This document shows, piece after piece, positions 8,414-17,408 of a DNA stretch of 40,417 nt. The stretch is from Chryseobacterium gleum (lineage in GTDB: Bacteria > Bacteroidota > Bacteroidia > Flavobacteriales_D > UBA2798). Position 1 is the first letter of the stretch, and each line of letters begins with the position of its first letter. Both the position numbers and the translations under genes were made by a program. The DNA lies in NCBI GenBank assembly GCA_945865695.1, contig CAMBFX010000009.1, positions 1-40,417 on the forward strand, read 5' to 3'. The notes below the pieces were generated by a model, which saw only the letters and a list, made by a program, of their open reading frames with translations, did no database searches and had not been told where the DNA came from.

Positions 8414-10642
8414 TTAACGAACTAAAGTGATGTTACCTTTCATTTTGGATGATTCACCTGATGATAGAACATATTCTAACGCATAGGCAAAAACACCAGT
8501 ATTAGCATCTTTACCGTCATGAGTTCCATCCCATCCAATAGTTTGATCGGTGGTTTCAAAAACTAATTGCCCGTAACGATTATAAATTTTAAACGTCAAG
8601 TTAAGTATGCCTTGCCCCAAAACAAATAATTCATCATTACTTCCGTCTCCATTAGGTGAAAACGCATTGGGAACTCCAATTCCTTCAATAATATTTACTG
8701 TAATTAAAACGGAATCTGTTGCTGCACATCCTCCTTCTGAATAAGTAACCACATAATTAGTTGTTTCTTGCGGTAAAACAGTAGTGGAAGCACAGGTTGT
8801 ACAATTAACACCAGTTGATGGTGTCCATAAATAATTTCCAGATCCACTTCCTGTTGCTGTTATTGGAACAGAATTTCCTAAATTCACAGTTGTATCTCCG
8901 AATGCCGTAACTGAAGGTGCTGCACTAACAACTATTGAAGTGTCTGCATTATCAGAACCTGAAGCATTCGTAACTACTAAATCAATTGTATAAGTTCCTG
9001 TTGAATTAAAACAAATAGTACCTGGATTTTGTGATGTTGAACTAGAAGGTGTTCCTCCATTAAAAGTCCATGCATAAGTGGTTCCGCTTATACTGGTATT
9101 ATTTATAGTTATGCAATCTCCTTCGCAAATAGCATTACTGCTAGTTGTAAAAGAGGCAACAGGTGCTGGACAATTAACAACAGTAATATAATTATTCTGC
9201 GTTGATGTATTTGAACCTACGCCATTAGTTGCAGTTAAGGATACTGAATAAGTTCCAGGAGTGGAATAAGTAATGATAGGATTTTGTGCGGTTGAAGTAG
9301 CAGGTGTTCCTCCGGCAAAAGTCCAATTCCAAGAGGTTGGATTATTAGTTGAGTTATCAGTAAATGTTACAGTTGCTCCAACGCAAACAGATGGTGTGCT
9401 TGCCGTAAATGAAGTAACAGGTGCAGCGGTGCAAGAAGTTACTGTAATAAATCCAGCTTGTGTTTCTGTATCTGTTCCATTAGCATCGGTTACTGTAAGA
9501 GAAACTTGATAGGTTCCGGGTGTATTATAACAAATATTGGTGGGGTTTGCGGCTGTAGATGTAGAAGGTGTTCCTCCAGTGAAAGTCCAAGAAGTTGTGG
9601 TAAACGGACCGCCTGTGCTTGTATTGGTAAAACTAATACAATCAGATGAACATGGTGTTTGATTACTGGCTGTAAATGATGCAACAGGTGGAGAGGTACA
9701 ACTGGTAACAGTAATAAATCCAGCTTGTGTTTCTGTATCTGCTCCGTTGGCACTAGTAACAGTTAATGAAACCTGATAAGTTCCAGGTGTATTATAACAA
9801 ATATTGGTGGGGTTTGCGGCAGTAGAGGTAGAAGGTGTTCCTCCAGTGAAAGTCCAAGAAGTTGTGGTTAATGGTCCCCCTGTGCTTGTATTGGTAAAAC
9901 TAATACAATCCGATGAACATGGTGTTTGATCACTGGCAGTAAAAGCTGCAACAGGCGGTGTGGTTGTCGTTGCAGTCAGAGTTACATCATCAACAGCAAA
10001 CGATGGATCACCACCACTTCCGTTTCCGTCATTCACCCATCTAAAACCTATTCTAACATTTGTATTATTGTTTGCAGAAGCAGGTAAATTAATAGAAAAG
10101 GCGGTCCAAGTTCCTTGAGGAGCACAAGTGGTTGGTGTTTTTGCTAATGGATCAATGGTTGCCCATGTTGCTCCATCGAAATAAACTAATGAAGCATCAT
10201 CATTTGCACCTTCACCGTTTTCAATATAATTGAATGCAATGGAAATATTACTTTGACCCACACAACTAATAGTTGGAGATTCGCATCTTTTATCAGTTAC
10301 TTCAGCTGCTGACGAAGCATCATAGGCTGCGCCACAATCTCCAGCGGGACAAATTACTGCAAAAGTAGACCCAGGAACATTTCCAACATGCAAACTTTGG
10401 TCGCCACCTCCACCAACACCACATTGACCAGCGGCCATCCCTGCCTCGCGGTCACTTACGTAAAATTTATTGGCAGTTGCTCCATTTGCGGTTACGTTGG
10501 TTGTTGTCCATGCAATAATGGATGGGTCACAACCTGAGCCAGCCGCACAAGGAGTACCATCAAAAGTTTCGGTATAAAAAACCTGTGAAAAAGAAATGGA
10601 TGGTAATGAAATTAAAATTAGGAGGAGTAGTTTTTTTATCAT
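8414..10642 (-). CDS. PKD-repeat surface protein with gliding-motility-type (type B) T9SS sorting domain
   Basis: The 742-residue product is predicted to be exported by Sec (signal peptide 1-20, ending SFSQ) and then by the type IX system. Residues 21-225 form a Cys-rich beta-sandwich-like N-terminal region. Four PKD domains follow at about 230-315, 319-404, 408-490 and 493-573, each with the ...W-F-GG-P-S-T...N-P...G-T-Y-V-L-V-N pattern. Residues 575-650 look like a further Ig-like domain. The end (655-742; VPNAFSPNGDGSNDELFV, IYNRYGQLVFE, WDGTHDGKDANTGVFAY, KGNITLVR) is the CHU_C/gliding-motility-associated C-terminal domain. PKD domains are adhesion or spacer modules, so a surface adhesin or filament component is likely. 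Domains 1 and 2 are almost identical at DNA level. The adjacent PorP/SprF gene fits as its partner. Confidence 0.93.
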   Translation of the reverse strand: MIKKLLLLILISLPSISFSQVFYTETFDGTPCAAGSGCDPSIIAWTTTNVTANGATANKFYVSDREAGMAAGQCGVGGGGDQSLHVGNVPGSTFAVICPAGDCGAAYDASSAAEVTDKRCESPTISCVGQSNISIAFNYIENGEGANDDASLVYFDGATWATIDPLAKTPTTCAPQGTWTAFSINLPASANNNTNVRIGFRWVNDGNGSGGDPSFAVDDVTLTATTTTPPVAAFTASDQTPCSSDCISFTNTSTGGPLTTTSWTFTGGTPSTSTAANPTNICYNTPGTYQVSLTVTSANGADTETQAGFITVTSCTSPPVASFTASNQTPCSSDCISFTNTSTGGPFTTTSWTFTGGTPSTSTAANPTNICYNTPGTYQVSLTVTDANGTDTETQAGFITVTSCTAAPVTSFTASTPSVCVGATVTFTDNSTNNPTSWNWTFAGGTPATSTAQNPIITYSTPGTYSVSLTATNGVGSNTSTQNNYITVVNCPAPVASFTTSSNAICEGDCITINNTSISGTTYAWTFNGGTPSSSTSQNPGTICFNSTGTYTIDLVVTNASGSDNADTSIVVSAAPSVTAFGDTTVNLGNSVPITATGSGSGNYLWTPSTGVNCTTCASTTVLPQETTNYVVTYSEGGCAATDSVLITVNIIEGIGVPNAFSPNGDGSNDELFVLGQGILNLTFKIYNRYGQLVFETTDQTIGWDGTHDGKDANTGVFAYALEYVLSSGESSKMKGNITLVR
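9440..9965 (-). repeat. Tandem duplication of one PKD domain (267-bp period)
   Basis: Two consecutive 267-bp units (89 codons) encode PKD domains 2 and 1 of the surface protein. Long stretches match nearly base for base, for example GTAATAAATCCAGCTTGTGT at 9444 and again at 9711. The match includes silent positions, so the duplication is recent or kept uniform by recombination. Confidence 0.85.
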
Positions 10643-10776
10643 CTTAATTAGTTTTTAAATAAATGAATTTCACCTTTTGGTTCATAGCATTTCATTTTGA
10701 GGCGTTAAAGTAAGATTTTTTTTAATTCAAAAAAAGGTTTTTCTTTGAGTGATATTAACTTTTATATAAATAGGAC

Positions 10777-12555
10777 ATGGGTAAGTCAAGATTTTCACTG
10801 ATTTTATTGGTTTTATTTCCCTTGTTTAGTTGGTCTCAATTAGAAAAAAAAGATTCACTTTTAGGTAATTTTACTCCTGAATATGATGAAATTATTCAAT
10901 ATTATAAACAGTTAGCTGATAGTTTCCCTAATTCTAGATTGATTGAAATGGGGAAAACAGATATTGGTAAGCCTTTACATTTATTTGTTATTAACTCTGA
11001 ATCATTTTCAGCGATTGAAGAATTAAAAACTTCAGGAAAAGTATTTTTATTAATTAACAATGGAATTCATCCTGGTGAACCAGATGGTATCAATGCTTCC
11101 ATTCTTTTTGCCAGAGAAATTCTAAATGAAAAGAAATCTGAGTTTTTACAGAATTGTGTTATTGGAATTATTCCAGTTTACAACGTGGATGGTTGTTTAA
11201 ATAGAGGGAAATATAGTCGTGCCAACCAAGATGGCCCTGAAGAATATGGATTTAGAGGGAATGCTCGCAATCTTGATTTGAATAGAGATTTTATAAAAAT
11301 GGATTCAGAAAATGCAAGATCATTTGCGAAAATTTTCCATTCATTCAATCCACATTTATTAATTGATACACATGTTTCAAATGGTGCCGATTATCAATAC
11401 ACGATGACCTTTATTACTTCTCAAATTTGTAAGTTGGATGGAAATTTAAAACAATTGGCCATTGATAAAATTGAACCAGCGCTTCATAAACACATGAAGA
11501 AAATGAAATTTGAAATGAGTCCTTATGTGAACACTATTGGAGAAAAACCCGAGAGTGGTATTGCTGATTTTTTAGAAACACCAAGATTTGCTACTGGATA
11601 TGCTTCTTTGTTTGATGTATTAGGATTTACCACTGAAACTCATATGTTAAAACCATTTCCTCAAAGAGTAAAAGCAACGCTAGAATTTTTTAAAGGTATG
11701 AAATCGGTAATCATAGAAAATAAAGGCGAAATTTTGAAATCTAAAAAAGAGGCAGAAAAAAATACGGCTAAATTGGGAGGTAGATTGGGGTATAATTATT
11801 CTTTAGATACCTCTTCGTTTCAATTAATAGATTTTAAAGGTTATGAAGGCGTTTATCAAAAAAGTGAGGTTACAGGATTAGATAGATTATTTTATGATCA
11901 AACAAAGCCATTTACTAAAAAAATAAAATATTTCAGACACTATAAATCTGAAATTACAACCGTAAAACCTTTTTGCTATATTATACCGCAGGCATGGAAA
12001 GAAGTAGTGGAAAGATTAGCATTAAATGATGTTGAATTATATCAAGTAAAAACGGATACTACACTTGAAGCTTTTGTATATTTTATTGAAGAATTTGAAA
12101 CAACAAAAAAACCATATGAAGGTCACTATTTACATACTAAAATAAAAAATAGCACAAGAAAATTGAATATGAAAGTTTACCGAGGTGATTACATCGTTTT
12201 TACAGGGAAAAATACGGACAAGTATGTGGTAGAAACTTTGGAGCCTAATTCTATGGATTCGTTTTTTGCATGGAATTTTTTCGATGAAATTCTTCAACAA
12301 AAGGAATGGTTTTCTGATTATGTATTTGAAGATATAGCGGTTCAATTATTAAATGAAAATGCAGAACTTAAAAATAAATTTGAGGAAAAGAAAAAAGGAG
12401 ATATTAAATTTTCAGAAGATGCATTTGCGCAATTATTATTTATTTATAATGAATCAAAATACAAAGAAAAAACGCATAATCTTTACCCAGTTTATCGAAT
12501 TGAAAGTGATTCAAGTCCTGAGGCAGTGATTATAAAAAAAATAAGTTGGAGATAA
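10777..12555 (+). CDS. Secreted M14-family zinc carboxypeptidase
   Basis: This peptidase family removes C-terminal residues, or cleaves wall peptides, using one zinc ion. A signal peptide (MGKSRFSLILLVLFPLFSWSQ) sends it to the periplasm or beyond. Zinc ligands are visible as HPGE (His98, Glu101) in INNGIHPGEPDG and His199 in LLIDTHVSNGADY. Substrate-binding arginines sit in GNARNLDLNRDF, and the general base is probably Glu287 in TTETHMLKP. At 592 residues it is longer than the ~300-residue catalytic core; the C-terminal ~280 residues carry no motif I recognise and are probably a family-specific extension. The gene is monocistronic. Its stop codon directly abuts the stop codon of the convergent PAS pseudogene with no bases between, and no terminator is visible. 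Confidence 0.88.
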   Translation: MGKSRFSLILLVLFPLFSWSQLEKKDSLLGNFTPEYDEIIQYYKQLADSFPNSRLIEMGKTDIGKPLHLFVINSESFSAIEELKTSGKVFLLINNGIHPGEPDGINASILFAREILNEKKSEFLQNCVIGIIPVYNVDGCLNRGKYSRANQDGPEEYGFRGNARNLDLNRDFIKMDSENARSFAKIFHSFNPHLLIDTHVSNGADYQYTMTFITSQICKLDGNLKQLAIDKIEPALHKHMKKMKFEMSPYVNTIGEKPESGIADFLETPRFATGYASLFDVLGFTTETHMLKPFPQRVKATLEFFKGMKSVIIENKGEILKSKKEAEKNTAKLGGRLGYNYSLDTSSFQLIDFKGYEGVYQKSEVTGLDRLFYDQTKPFTKKIKYFRHYKSEITTVKPFCYIIPQAWKEVVERLALNDVELYQVKTDTTLEAFVYFIEEFETTKKPYEGHYLHTKIKNSTRKLNMKVYRGDYIVFTGKNTDKYVVETLEPNSMDSFFAWNFFDEILQQKEWFSDYVFEDIAVQLLNENAELKNKFEEKKKGDIKFSEDAFAQLLFIYNESKYKEKTHNLYPVYRIESDSSPEAVIIKKISWR

Positions 12556-13116
12556 TTAATATTTTAAACTTTCAAATGAAATTTGGTTTTCTTTTGCGAA
12601 ATGGAGAATAGCAGTAGCTTTTTCTTTTCTGTTTTTTGCATGATGGGATAATTCATCTAATTGACGTTGTATATCTAAAAAAACAATTTCTCTCTCTTTT
12701 TCGTCTTTCATTTCTTTTTCTCTCCATTCAGTTCTCAACTGTAATAATTGTGTTTCTTTAATTTTTTGTTCTGAAATATTGATCATCAATCCTCTTATAT
12801 ATTTTACACCTTCAATATTTAAACCAACTAAATGGTCTTCGATCCATAACTGAGTGCCATTGGAGGATTGAAAGCGAAATGGAATAGTTAGAAGACCGGG
12901 CCCATTAAATTTATGCCAATTTTTTATTTTAAAATTTGTTTCAACATAATCTTCTGGATGGATTAGGCCAGGAAATACATCGCGGTTCAGTCTTAATTCC
13001 TCAGCTTAATATCCAGTTAGCTCAAAAATATTTGGACTTGTAAATTCTTTATTTCCTCCTGTTTCATATAAAACAGGGTTAGGTAGTTTATTTAGTAAGG
13101 CAATTAGATTATCCAT
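12556..13116 (-). pseudogene. PAS-domain sensor protein interrupted by one in-frame stop codon
   Basis: Starting at the ATG at 13116 the frame reads as a PAS_3-type domain: a start like MDNLIALLNKLPNPVLYETGG, then FTSPNIFELTGY, a TAA stop at 13006-13008, then AEELRLNRDVFPGLIHPEDY and PFRFQSSNGTQLWIEDHLVG up to GLMINISEQK. The motif is normally TGYSAEEL, so the stop is most simply a one-base change of a serine TCA codon to TAA. After the PAS domain comes a charged coiled coil to residue 186. No kinase or cyclase domain is present. Without the stop it would be a 186-residue protein. The start overlaps the end of the Rieske gene by 8 bp, implying translational coupling. A short product restarting inside the frame is possible. 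A sequencing error is the alternative to a real pseudogene. Confidence 0.8.
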
Positions 13117-14191
13117 TTTTTAGAAAATCAGAAATTAATAAATGAAAATGATGAACGCCTTTTTCCATTTTTGGTGAAAATCTGCCTGCTGAATAAAATT
13201 TTGAAGCTGTTCCTTTTTGAACTTTTTCAACGATTGCTTCATCTTCTCTTTCTACACGATCTAATAACGCCCCTGCTCCTAAATCAATTTTACTTTCATC
13301 CCAAATATAACTTTTAAAAATCACTTTGGTAAGATTGTGTTTTATCGGACGAATAATATTTAATGATAATCCCCAAGGATAAAAATTGAACATAATATTT
13401 GGAAATAACCAAAAATAATATGCGGCTATATTTTTACCATAATCTTTAGAATATTTTGGTAGTTCAAAACAAATATCTCCACTTTTACCAACACCAATTT
13501 GCAAATTAGAATAGGGATATATTTCACTTGAATAGGTAGAATAATCTAAAGATTTTGATAAATCTGGATGTATAAATGGAATATGAAAACCTTCTAAATA
13601 ATTATCAATATATAAGGCCCAATTTGCTTTTACTAAATATTCTTGCGAACGTGATTCTGAATAAATGAAATTTTCAATGGGCATCCATCCGATTCTTTCA
13701 TTCATTTCTGTTATTAATTTTTCAAATTCAAAAGTTGGCTCCAATGATGTAAATAAAAACTGTTTCCATTTTTTTACATTTAAGGTATGTAAATCGTCTT
13801 TTTGAGTAGGAAAGTTTTCCATTTCATGCGTTTCTGGCATTGATTTGAATTTGCCCTCCATATCGAAACGTCTACCATGGTATGGGCAAGTTATATTTCC
13901 TGAAAGTTGGCAGGGATGATCAATTAATACAGCGCCTCGATGAGTGCAAACATTTGAAAGACAAATTATTTCATCATTTTTATCTCTTACTAAAAGAAGG
14001 GGTTCAGTAATAAATCCTTCCATAAAATCAAATGGAAATGCTGAATTTGTAGTTTTAATAGTCTCATTATCACAAATTATTTGCCAGCTTTTTTCAAAAA
14101 TTTGAAGTTTTGATTCTTGAAGTTTTGTGGCAGAATTATAAAACTCACCAGGTAATGTTGATGAAACTCTAATGTCTTGATTTATTGCCAT
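13109..14191 (-). CDS. Rieske non-heme iron oxygenase, alpha-subunit-like
   Basis: The protein belongs to the aromatic-ring-hydroxylating dioxygenase alpha-subunit (RHO) superfamily. The Rieske [2Fe-2S] ligands are Cys82, His84, Cys102 and His105, in CTHRGAVLIDHPC and CPYHG. The mononuclear iron site is seen in NWALYIDNYLEGFHIPFIHPDL, with His203 and His208. The length of 360 residues is typical of single-component-type members. No beta subunit, ferredoxin or reductase gene is nearby, so the substrate cannot be told; members of this superfamily also act on quaternary amines and sterols. A good -7 box (TATATTTG, 14211-14218 on the minus strand) lies 19 bp before the start. It is cotranscribed with the overlapping PAS gene downstream. 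Confidence 0.88.
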   Translation of the reverse strand: MAINQDIRVSSTLPGEFYNSATKLQESKLQIFEKSWQIICDNETIKTTNSAFPFDFMEGFITEPLLLVRDKNDEIICLSNVCTHRGAVLIDHPCQLSGNITCPYHGRRFDMEGKFKSMPETHEMENFPTQKDDLHTLNVKKWKQFLFTSLEPTFEFEKLITEMNERIGWMPIENFIYSESRSQEYLVKANWALYIDNYLEGFHIPFIHPDLSKSLDYSTYSSEIYPYSNLQIGVGKSGDICFELPKYSKDYGKNIAAYYFWLFPNIMFNFYPWGLSLNIIRPIKHNLTKVIFKSYIWDESKIDLGAGALLDRVEREDEAIVEKVQKGTASKFYSAGRFSPKMEKGVHHFHLLISDFLKNG

Positions 14192-14290
14192 AATAATCTT
14201 AGCTTTGATTCAAATATAAAAATAGGCATAGTTTTGGTATTTGTAGAATTAAGATGACGGAATTAAAAAAAAGTTTTAACTTCACAGCCA

Positions 14291-15022
14291 ATGAATAAAG
14301 TAATACTGCTATCATTTTTCACTCTTTCTGTCAATTGGGCTTTTTCTCAAGTTGATTACGAAAAACAAATGCCGCATAGTGTAAAATTTGATCGTACAAT
14401 TATTGATTCTGTTTATGGAATTCAACATTATGAACCTTTAAATATTATGTTGAGTGGGGATTCCATTAGAATGTGTGGAACTTATGCCTGTCAAAACCAA
14501 GTAAAAGATTTTTATGTGAGTGGAGAATTATTACATTCAGGTTTTTATACCGATGGGCAATTGAAATCGTATAAAAACTATTTTCCAAATGGAAATCTAG
14601 AAAGAGATTTTAGATCTATTGATTTATTTAGAAGCCAAGTGAAAATATTTTTTGAAAATGGTCAGTTGAAGTCTCAAGTAAAGTATAATGAAGGTGAGCC
14701 TCAAGAGTGGACAGATTATTACGAAAATGGCCAAATAGAAATGACGGAAGAAAAAACAAAAGCATGTACATACCATGTTTTTACAAGAACATTTTATTCA
14801 GATGGTAAACCTAGACAAGCACTTGAATTAACGGATAAGAAAAGATTGGTTTATACTTTCAAAGAATATTTTGCTTCAGGACAATTAAGCATTAATGGTT
14901 CAAAAATTTATAATGAAGAATTAGGTGATTATATCAATGTTGGAATTTGGAAATATTATAGTGAATCAGGCACTGTTATTAAAGAAGAAAAATTTGACAA
15001 CGGCACATTGGTGAAGAATTGA
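14291..15022 (+). CDS. Exported MORN-repeat protein (YwqK-like)
   Basis: The 243-residue protein begins with a signal peptide (MNKVILLSFFTLSVNWAFSQ). It then consists largely of MORN_2-type repeats of about 22-25 residues built on the pattern YxNGQLKSxxxY: GFYTDGQLKSYKNYFPNGNL, KIFFENGQLKSQVKYNEGEP, DYYENGQIEM, TFYSDGKPRQ, EYFASGQLSING and KYYSESGTVIKEEKF. Such proteins are often labelled 'YwqK family antitoxin', but no toxin gene lies beside it, and in Bacteroidota they are usually stand-alone exported proteins of unknown role. The gene appears monocistronic, converging on the RND transporter gene 50 bp downstream. Confidence 0.8.
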   Translation: MNKVILLSFFTLSVNWAFSQVDYEKQMPHSVKFDRTIIDSVYGIQHYEPLNIMLSGDSIRMCGTYACQNQVKDFYVSGELLHSGFYTDGQLKSYKNYFPNGNLERDFRSIDLFRSQVKIFFENGQLKSQVKYNEGEPQEWTDYYENGQIEMTEEKTKACTYHVFTRTFYSDGKPRQALELTDKKRLVYTFKEYFASGQLSINGSKIYNEELGDYINVGIWKYYSESGTVIKEEKFDNGTLVKN

Positions 15023-15072
15023 TTTTAGAATTCTTATTATAATCTCTTATTTCCTTTAAAAACCTATTAATT

Positions 15073-17346
15073 TCAATTGTCTTTTTTAACTTTTTTGGTT
15101 TTAAAAAACCAAATTAAAACGGGTAAATATAGCATATCGCAAATCACTGCGAAAATTAAGGTTAATCCAATTAAAAATCCAACGTAAAAAGTTCCTAAAA
15201 AGCTAGAGAATATTAATGTCATAAATCCACCCGAAAGTATTATAGTAGTCAAAATAATTGCCTTTCCAGTTGAAAGATAGGTTCGTTTCATGGCATACAT
15301 TAGCGATTTTCCTTTGGAGAGCTCGATTCTTAATCTGCTCAGAAAATGAATAGTATCGTCTACTGCAATTCCAAACGAAATGGAAAAAATCATCGATGTG
15401 GAAACTTTTAATGTGATTCCTGCCGCAGCCATAATTGCGCCAATAAATAAAATGGGAAGTATGTTTGGTAATAGAGAAATAATGACCATTTTCAGAGAGA
15501 AATTGAACATTAGTGCAGTGATTAATGAAATAATAAAAGCAGAAATGAGTAACCCATAAATAAGATTGGATGCTAGGTAAACATTGTTTTTATCAATAAG
15601 CTCAGCTGTACCGGTTAATTTATATTCAAATAATTCAGCACGATTATCTCTAGACATAAATTCATCTAATGCTTTGTTTTTATCTCTAAAAATAGCACTT
15701 CCTAAATCAGCTGTTTTTCCACTTATTCGAATGGTTTGATTATCGGAAGTAATAACAGTGCCCATGATTTTTTTAGAATCATATTTTTTTATTTTTTTAA
15801 TTAGTTTTGATAGTTCTTTTTCATTTTCAGGAAGTTTGTAATATTCTTCAGCACCAGTATGCATCGCCTTATTCAGATTTTTTATGATGGTAAGTGGCGA
15901 TAAAACAAATCCGGTTCCATATTCCTTCTCGAGGTAATTTTCAATTTTTTCGATTTCTTTTAACACTTCTAAACTTAAACCGGATTTTTTTTCATCTTTT
16001 AATTCTAAACCTAATTCAAAAGGTCGTACTCCTGCAAAATGCTTCTCGAAAAAATAAAAATTCTGTTTCATTGGGTCAGAATCTTTTAAATCCTCTACCA
16101 AATAATTATTAAAACTTAATTGGGTACAGGCAATTCCTGAAAAAATAATGGTAGCAGAAAAACTAATCATCACTCTTTTTCTGTTTCGAATTAACCAGAG
16201 GTATAAATTTGATAAGAATTTTGGCCAAATCGTGTCTTCTTCTTTTTTCTGTGAAATTTTTGGAGCCGGCATCAAAATTAATACAGCAGGTAATAATGTA
16301 AAGGAAAGTACATAGGCAAAAGTAATCCCAATCGAAGTATATAAACCAAATTCTCTAACAGGTTCGATGGGCACAAACATCAATGTAATAAAACCCACTG
16401 CAGTAGTAAAAGAGGTTAAAAATGTAGCCATTGCTACATCTTTGAAACTATCTTTCAGTGCGCGAAATTTCTCTTTTCCTTCTCTTAACTCTTCAATGTA
16501 TTTAGAAATGATATGAACAGAATCTGACATTCCAACCACAAATAAAATAGTGGGTAATACGGTTTGAACCAAGCTGATTCCTTCGCCTTGAAAAGCCATC
16601 ACACCAATGGTCCAAATAATTGATAATAGCACCACAATTACTGGAAAAACTACGCCCCAAACAGTTCTAAATGATAACGCCAGAAATACAACCACTAAAA
16701 GCAATGAGGTGATTAAGAAAAACAATAATTCGCTTTGCATTAGTTTTACATAATAACTTTGCCCAGTACTTCTACCTGCTACATGCAATTCATCAAAAGA
16801 ATATTTTTCCAATAATTTAGTTAAATCATTAGCCAATGAATCTGAACCAGCTTTTGATAAATAGGGTTTTGTTTTTAAAAAAATGGTCAATGATTTTCCA
16901 TCTTCAGATACCAGGGAATTAATTAGTGTTTTTGATTTAGCTATTCTTGCTGAATCTACATTCATCAAAGAATCTGTAGCGGGATGAACCATTTTTTTTA
17001 ACATAAAGCTACCCGTGAAATCTACAAAAATGGGCTCTTCATAATTAGTGATGGAAACGGAATTAGTAATGTTTTTTAATTTCGCTAATTGATGAGTTAA
17101 AGAGTCAACTTTAATTAAAAAATCCGTTTGATAAATTCCTTTTTTGTTGACAATTCCAATTAAAACAAAGTCATTATCAGTTTCGAATTTTTTACGATAT
17201 TCATTGAAATATTCGGTGTCAGGATCCGACTCTGGAAAGAATTTTTCAAAATCATAATCGAACTTTATGCTGGTCAAAGCATAGATGAATACAGCTGTAA
17301 TTAAACTGATTCCGATAAGAGTAAGTATGGATATTTTTTTGAGCAA
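15073..17346 (-). CDS. RND superfamily (MMPL-type) exporter
   Basis: At 757 residues this is an inner-membrane RND-type transporter with two repeated halves. Each half has one helix, a large periplasmic loop, then five helices. The first helix is at about 5-24. Helices 2-6 of the first half, around 205-360, include FVVGMSDSVHIISKYIEEL with the Asp expected in helix 4. The second half starts near 393, and its membrane block ends with ISFGIAVDDTIHFLSRLRIELS at the matching position and LIFAVICDMLYLPVLIWFF. This architecture fits the predicted-exporter/MMPL group, which moves lipids or hydrophobic compounds; the substrate is unknown. The start is a TTG at 17346: an in-frame stop lies just upstream and no ATG fits. 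The -7 box ends only 7 bp before it, so the mRNA may be nearly leaderless. Confidence 0.88.
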   Translation of the reverse strand: MLKKISILTLIGISLITAVFIYALTSIKFDYDFEKFFPESDPDTEYFNEYRKKFETDNDFVLIGIVNKKGIYQTDFLIKVDSLTHQLAKLKNITNSVSITNYEEPIFVDFTGSFMLKKMVHPATDSLMNVDSARIAKSKTLINSLVSEDGKSLTIFLKTKPYLSKAGSDSLANDLTKLLEKYSFDELHVAGRSTGQSYYVKLMQSELLFFLITSLLLVVVFLALSFRTVWGVVFPVIVVLLSIIWTIGVMAFQGEGISLVQTVLPTILFVVGMSDSVHIISKYIEELREGKEKFRALKDSFKDVAMATFLTSFTTAVGFITLMFVPIEPVREFGLYTSIGITFAYVLSFTLLPAVLILMPAPKISQKKEEDTIWPKFLSNLYLWLIRNRKRVMISFSATIIFSGIACTQLSFNNYLVEDLKDSDPMKQNFYFFEKHFAGVRPFELGLELKDEKKSGLSLEVLKEIEKIENYLEKEYGTGFVLSPLTIIKNLNKAMHTGAEEYYKLPENEKELSKLIKKIKKYDSKKIMGTVITSDNQTIRISGKTADLGSAIFRDKNKALDEFMSRDNRAELFEYKLTGTAELIDKNNVYLASNLIYGLLISAFIISLITALMFNFSLKMVIISLLPNILPILFIGAIMAAAGITLKVSTSMIFSISFGIAVDDTIHFLSRLRIELSKGKSLMYAMKRTYLSTGKAIILTTIILSGGFMTLIFSSFLGTFYVGFLIGLTLIFAVICDMLYLPVLIWFFKTKKVKKDN

Positions 17347-17353
17347 ACTTTGA

Positions 17354-17383
17354 CAAAGTTAATATGGAATATTGGTTTACCAA
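17354..17383 (-). promoter_or_regulatory. Promoter of the RND exporter gene
   Basis: On the minus strand TTG (17383-17381), 19 bp, then TAACTTTG (17361-17354) match the Bacteroidota -33/-7 pattern (TTG, 17-23 bp, TAnnTTTG). The start codon lies 7 bp further on. Confidence 0.55.
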
Positions 17384-17404
17384 GTTATTTCGTGACTACC
17401 TTTG
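17372..17404 (+). promoter_or_regulatory. Promoter of the CoA-binding protein gene
   Basis: TTG (17372-17374), 22 bp, then TACCTTTG (17397-17404) match the Bacteroidota consensus. It overlaps the divergent RND promoter. The ATG follows only 4 bp after the -7 box, which predicts a leaderless transcript. Confidence 0.55.
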
Positions 17405-17408
17405 TTAA

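Noticed and set aside
9458-9753. Several 60-90-residue frames inside the PKD gene
   Set aside because: They overlap well-formed PKD domains and reflect low-complexity Thr/Ser/Gly codons.
14291-15022. Toxin-antitoxin pair (YwqK-type 'antitoxin')
   Set aside because: The protein is an exported MORN-repeat protein and no toxin-like gene is adjacent.
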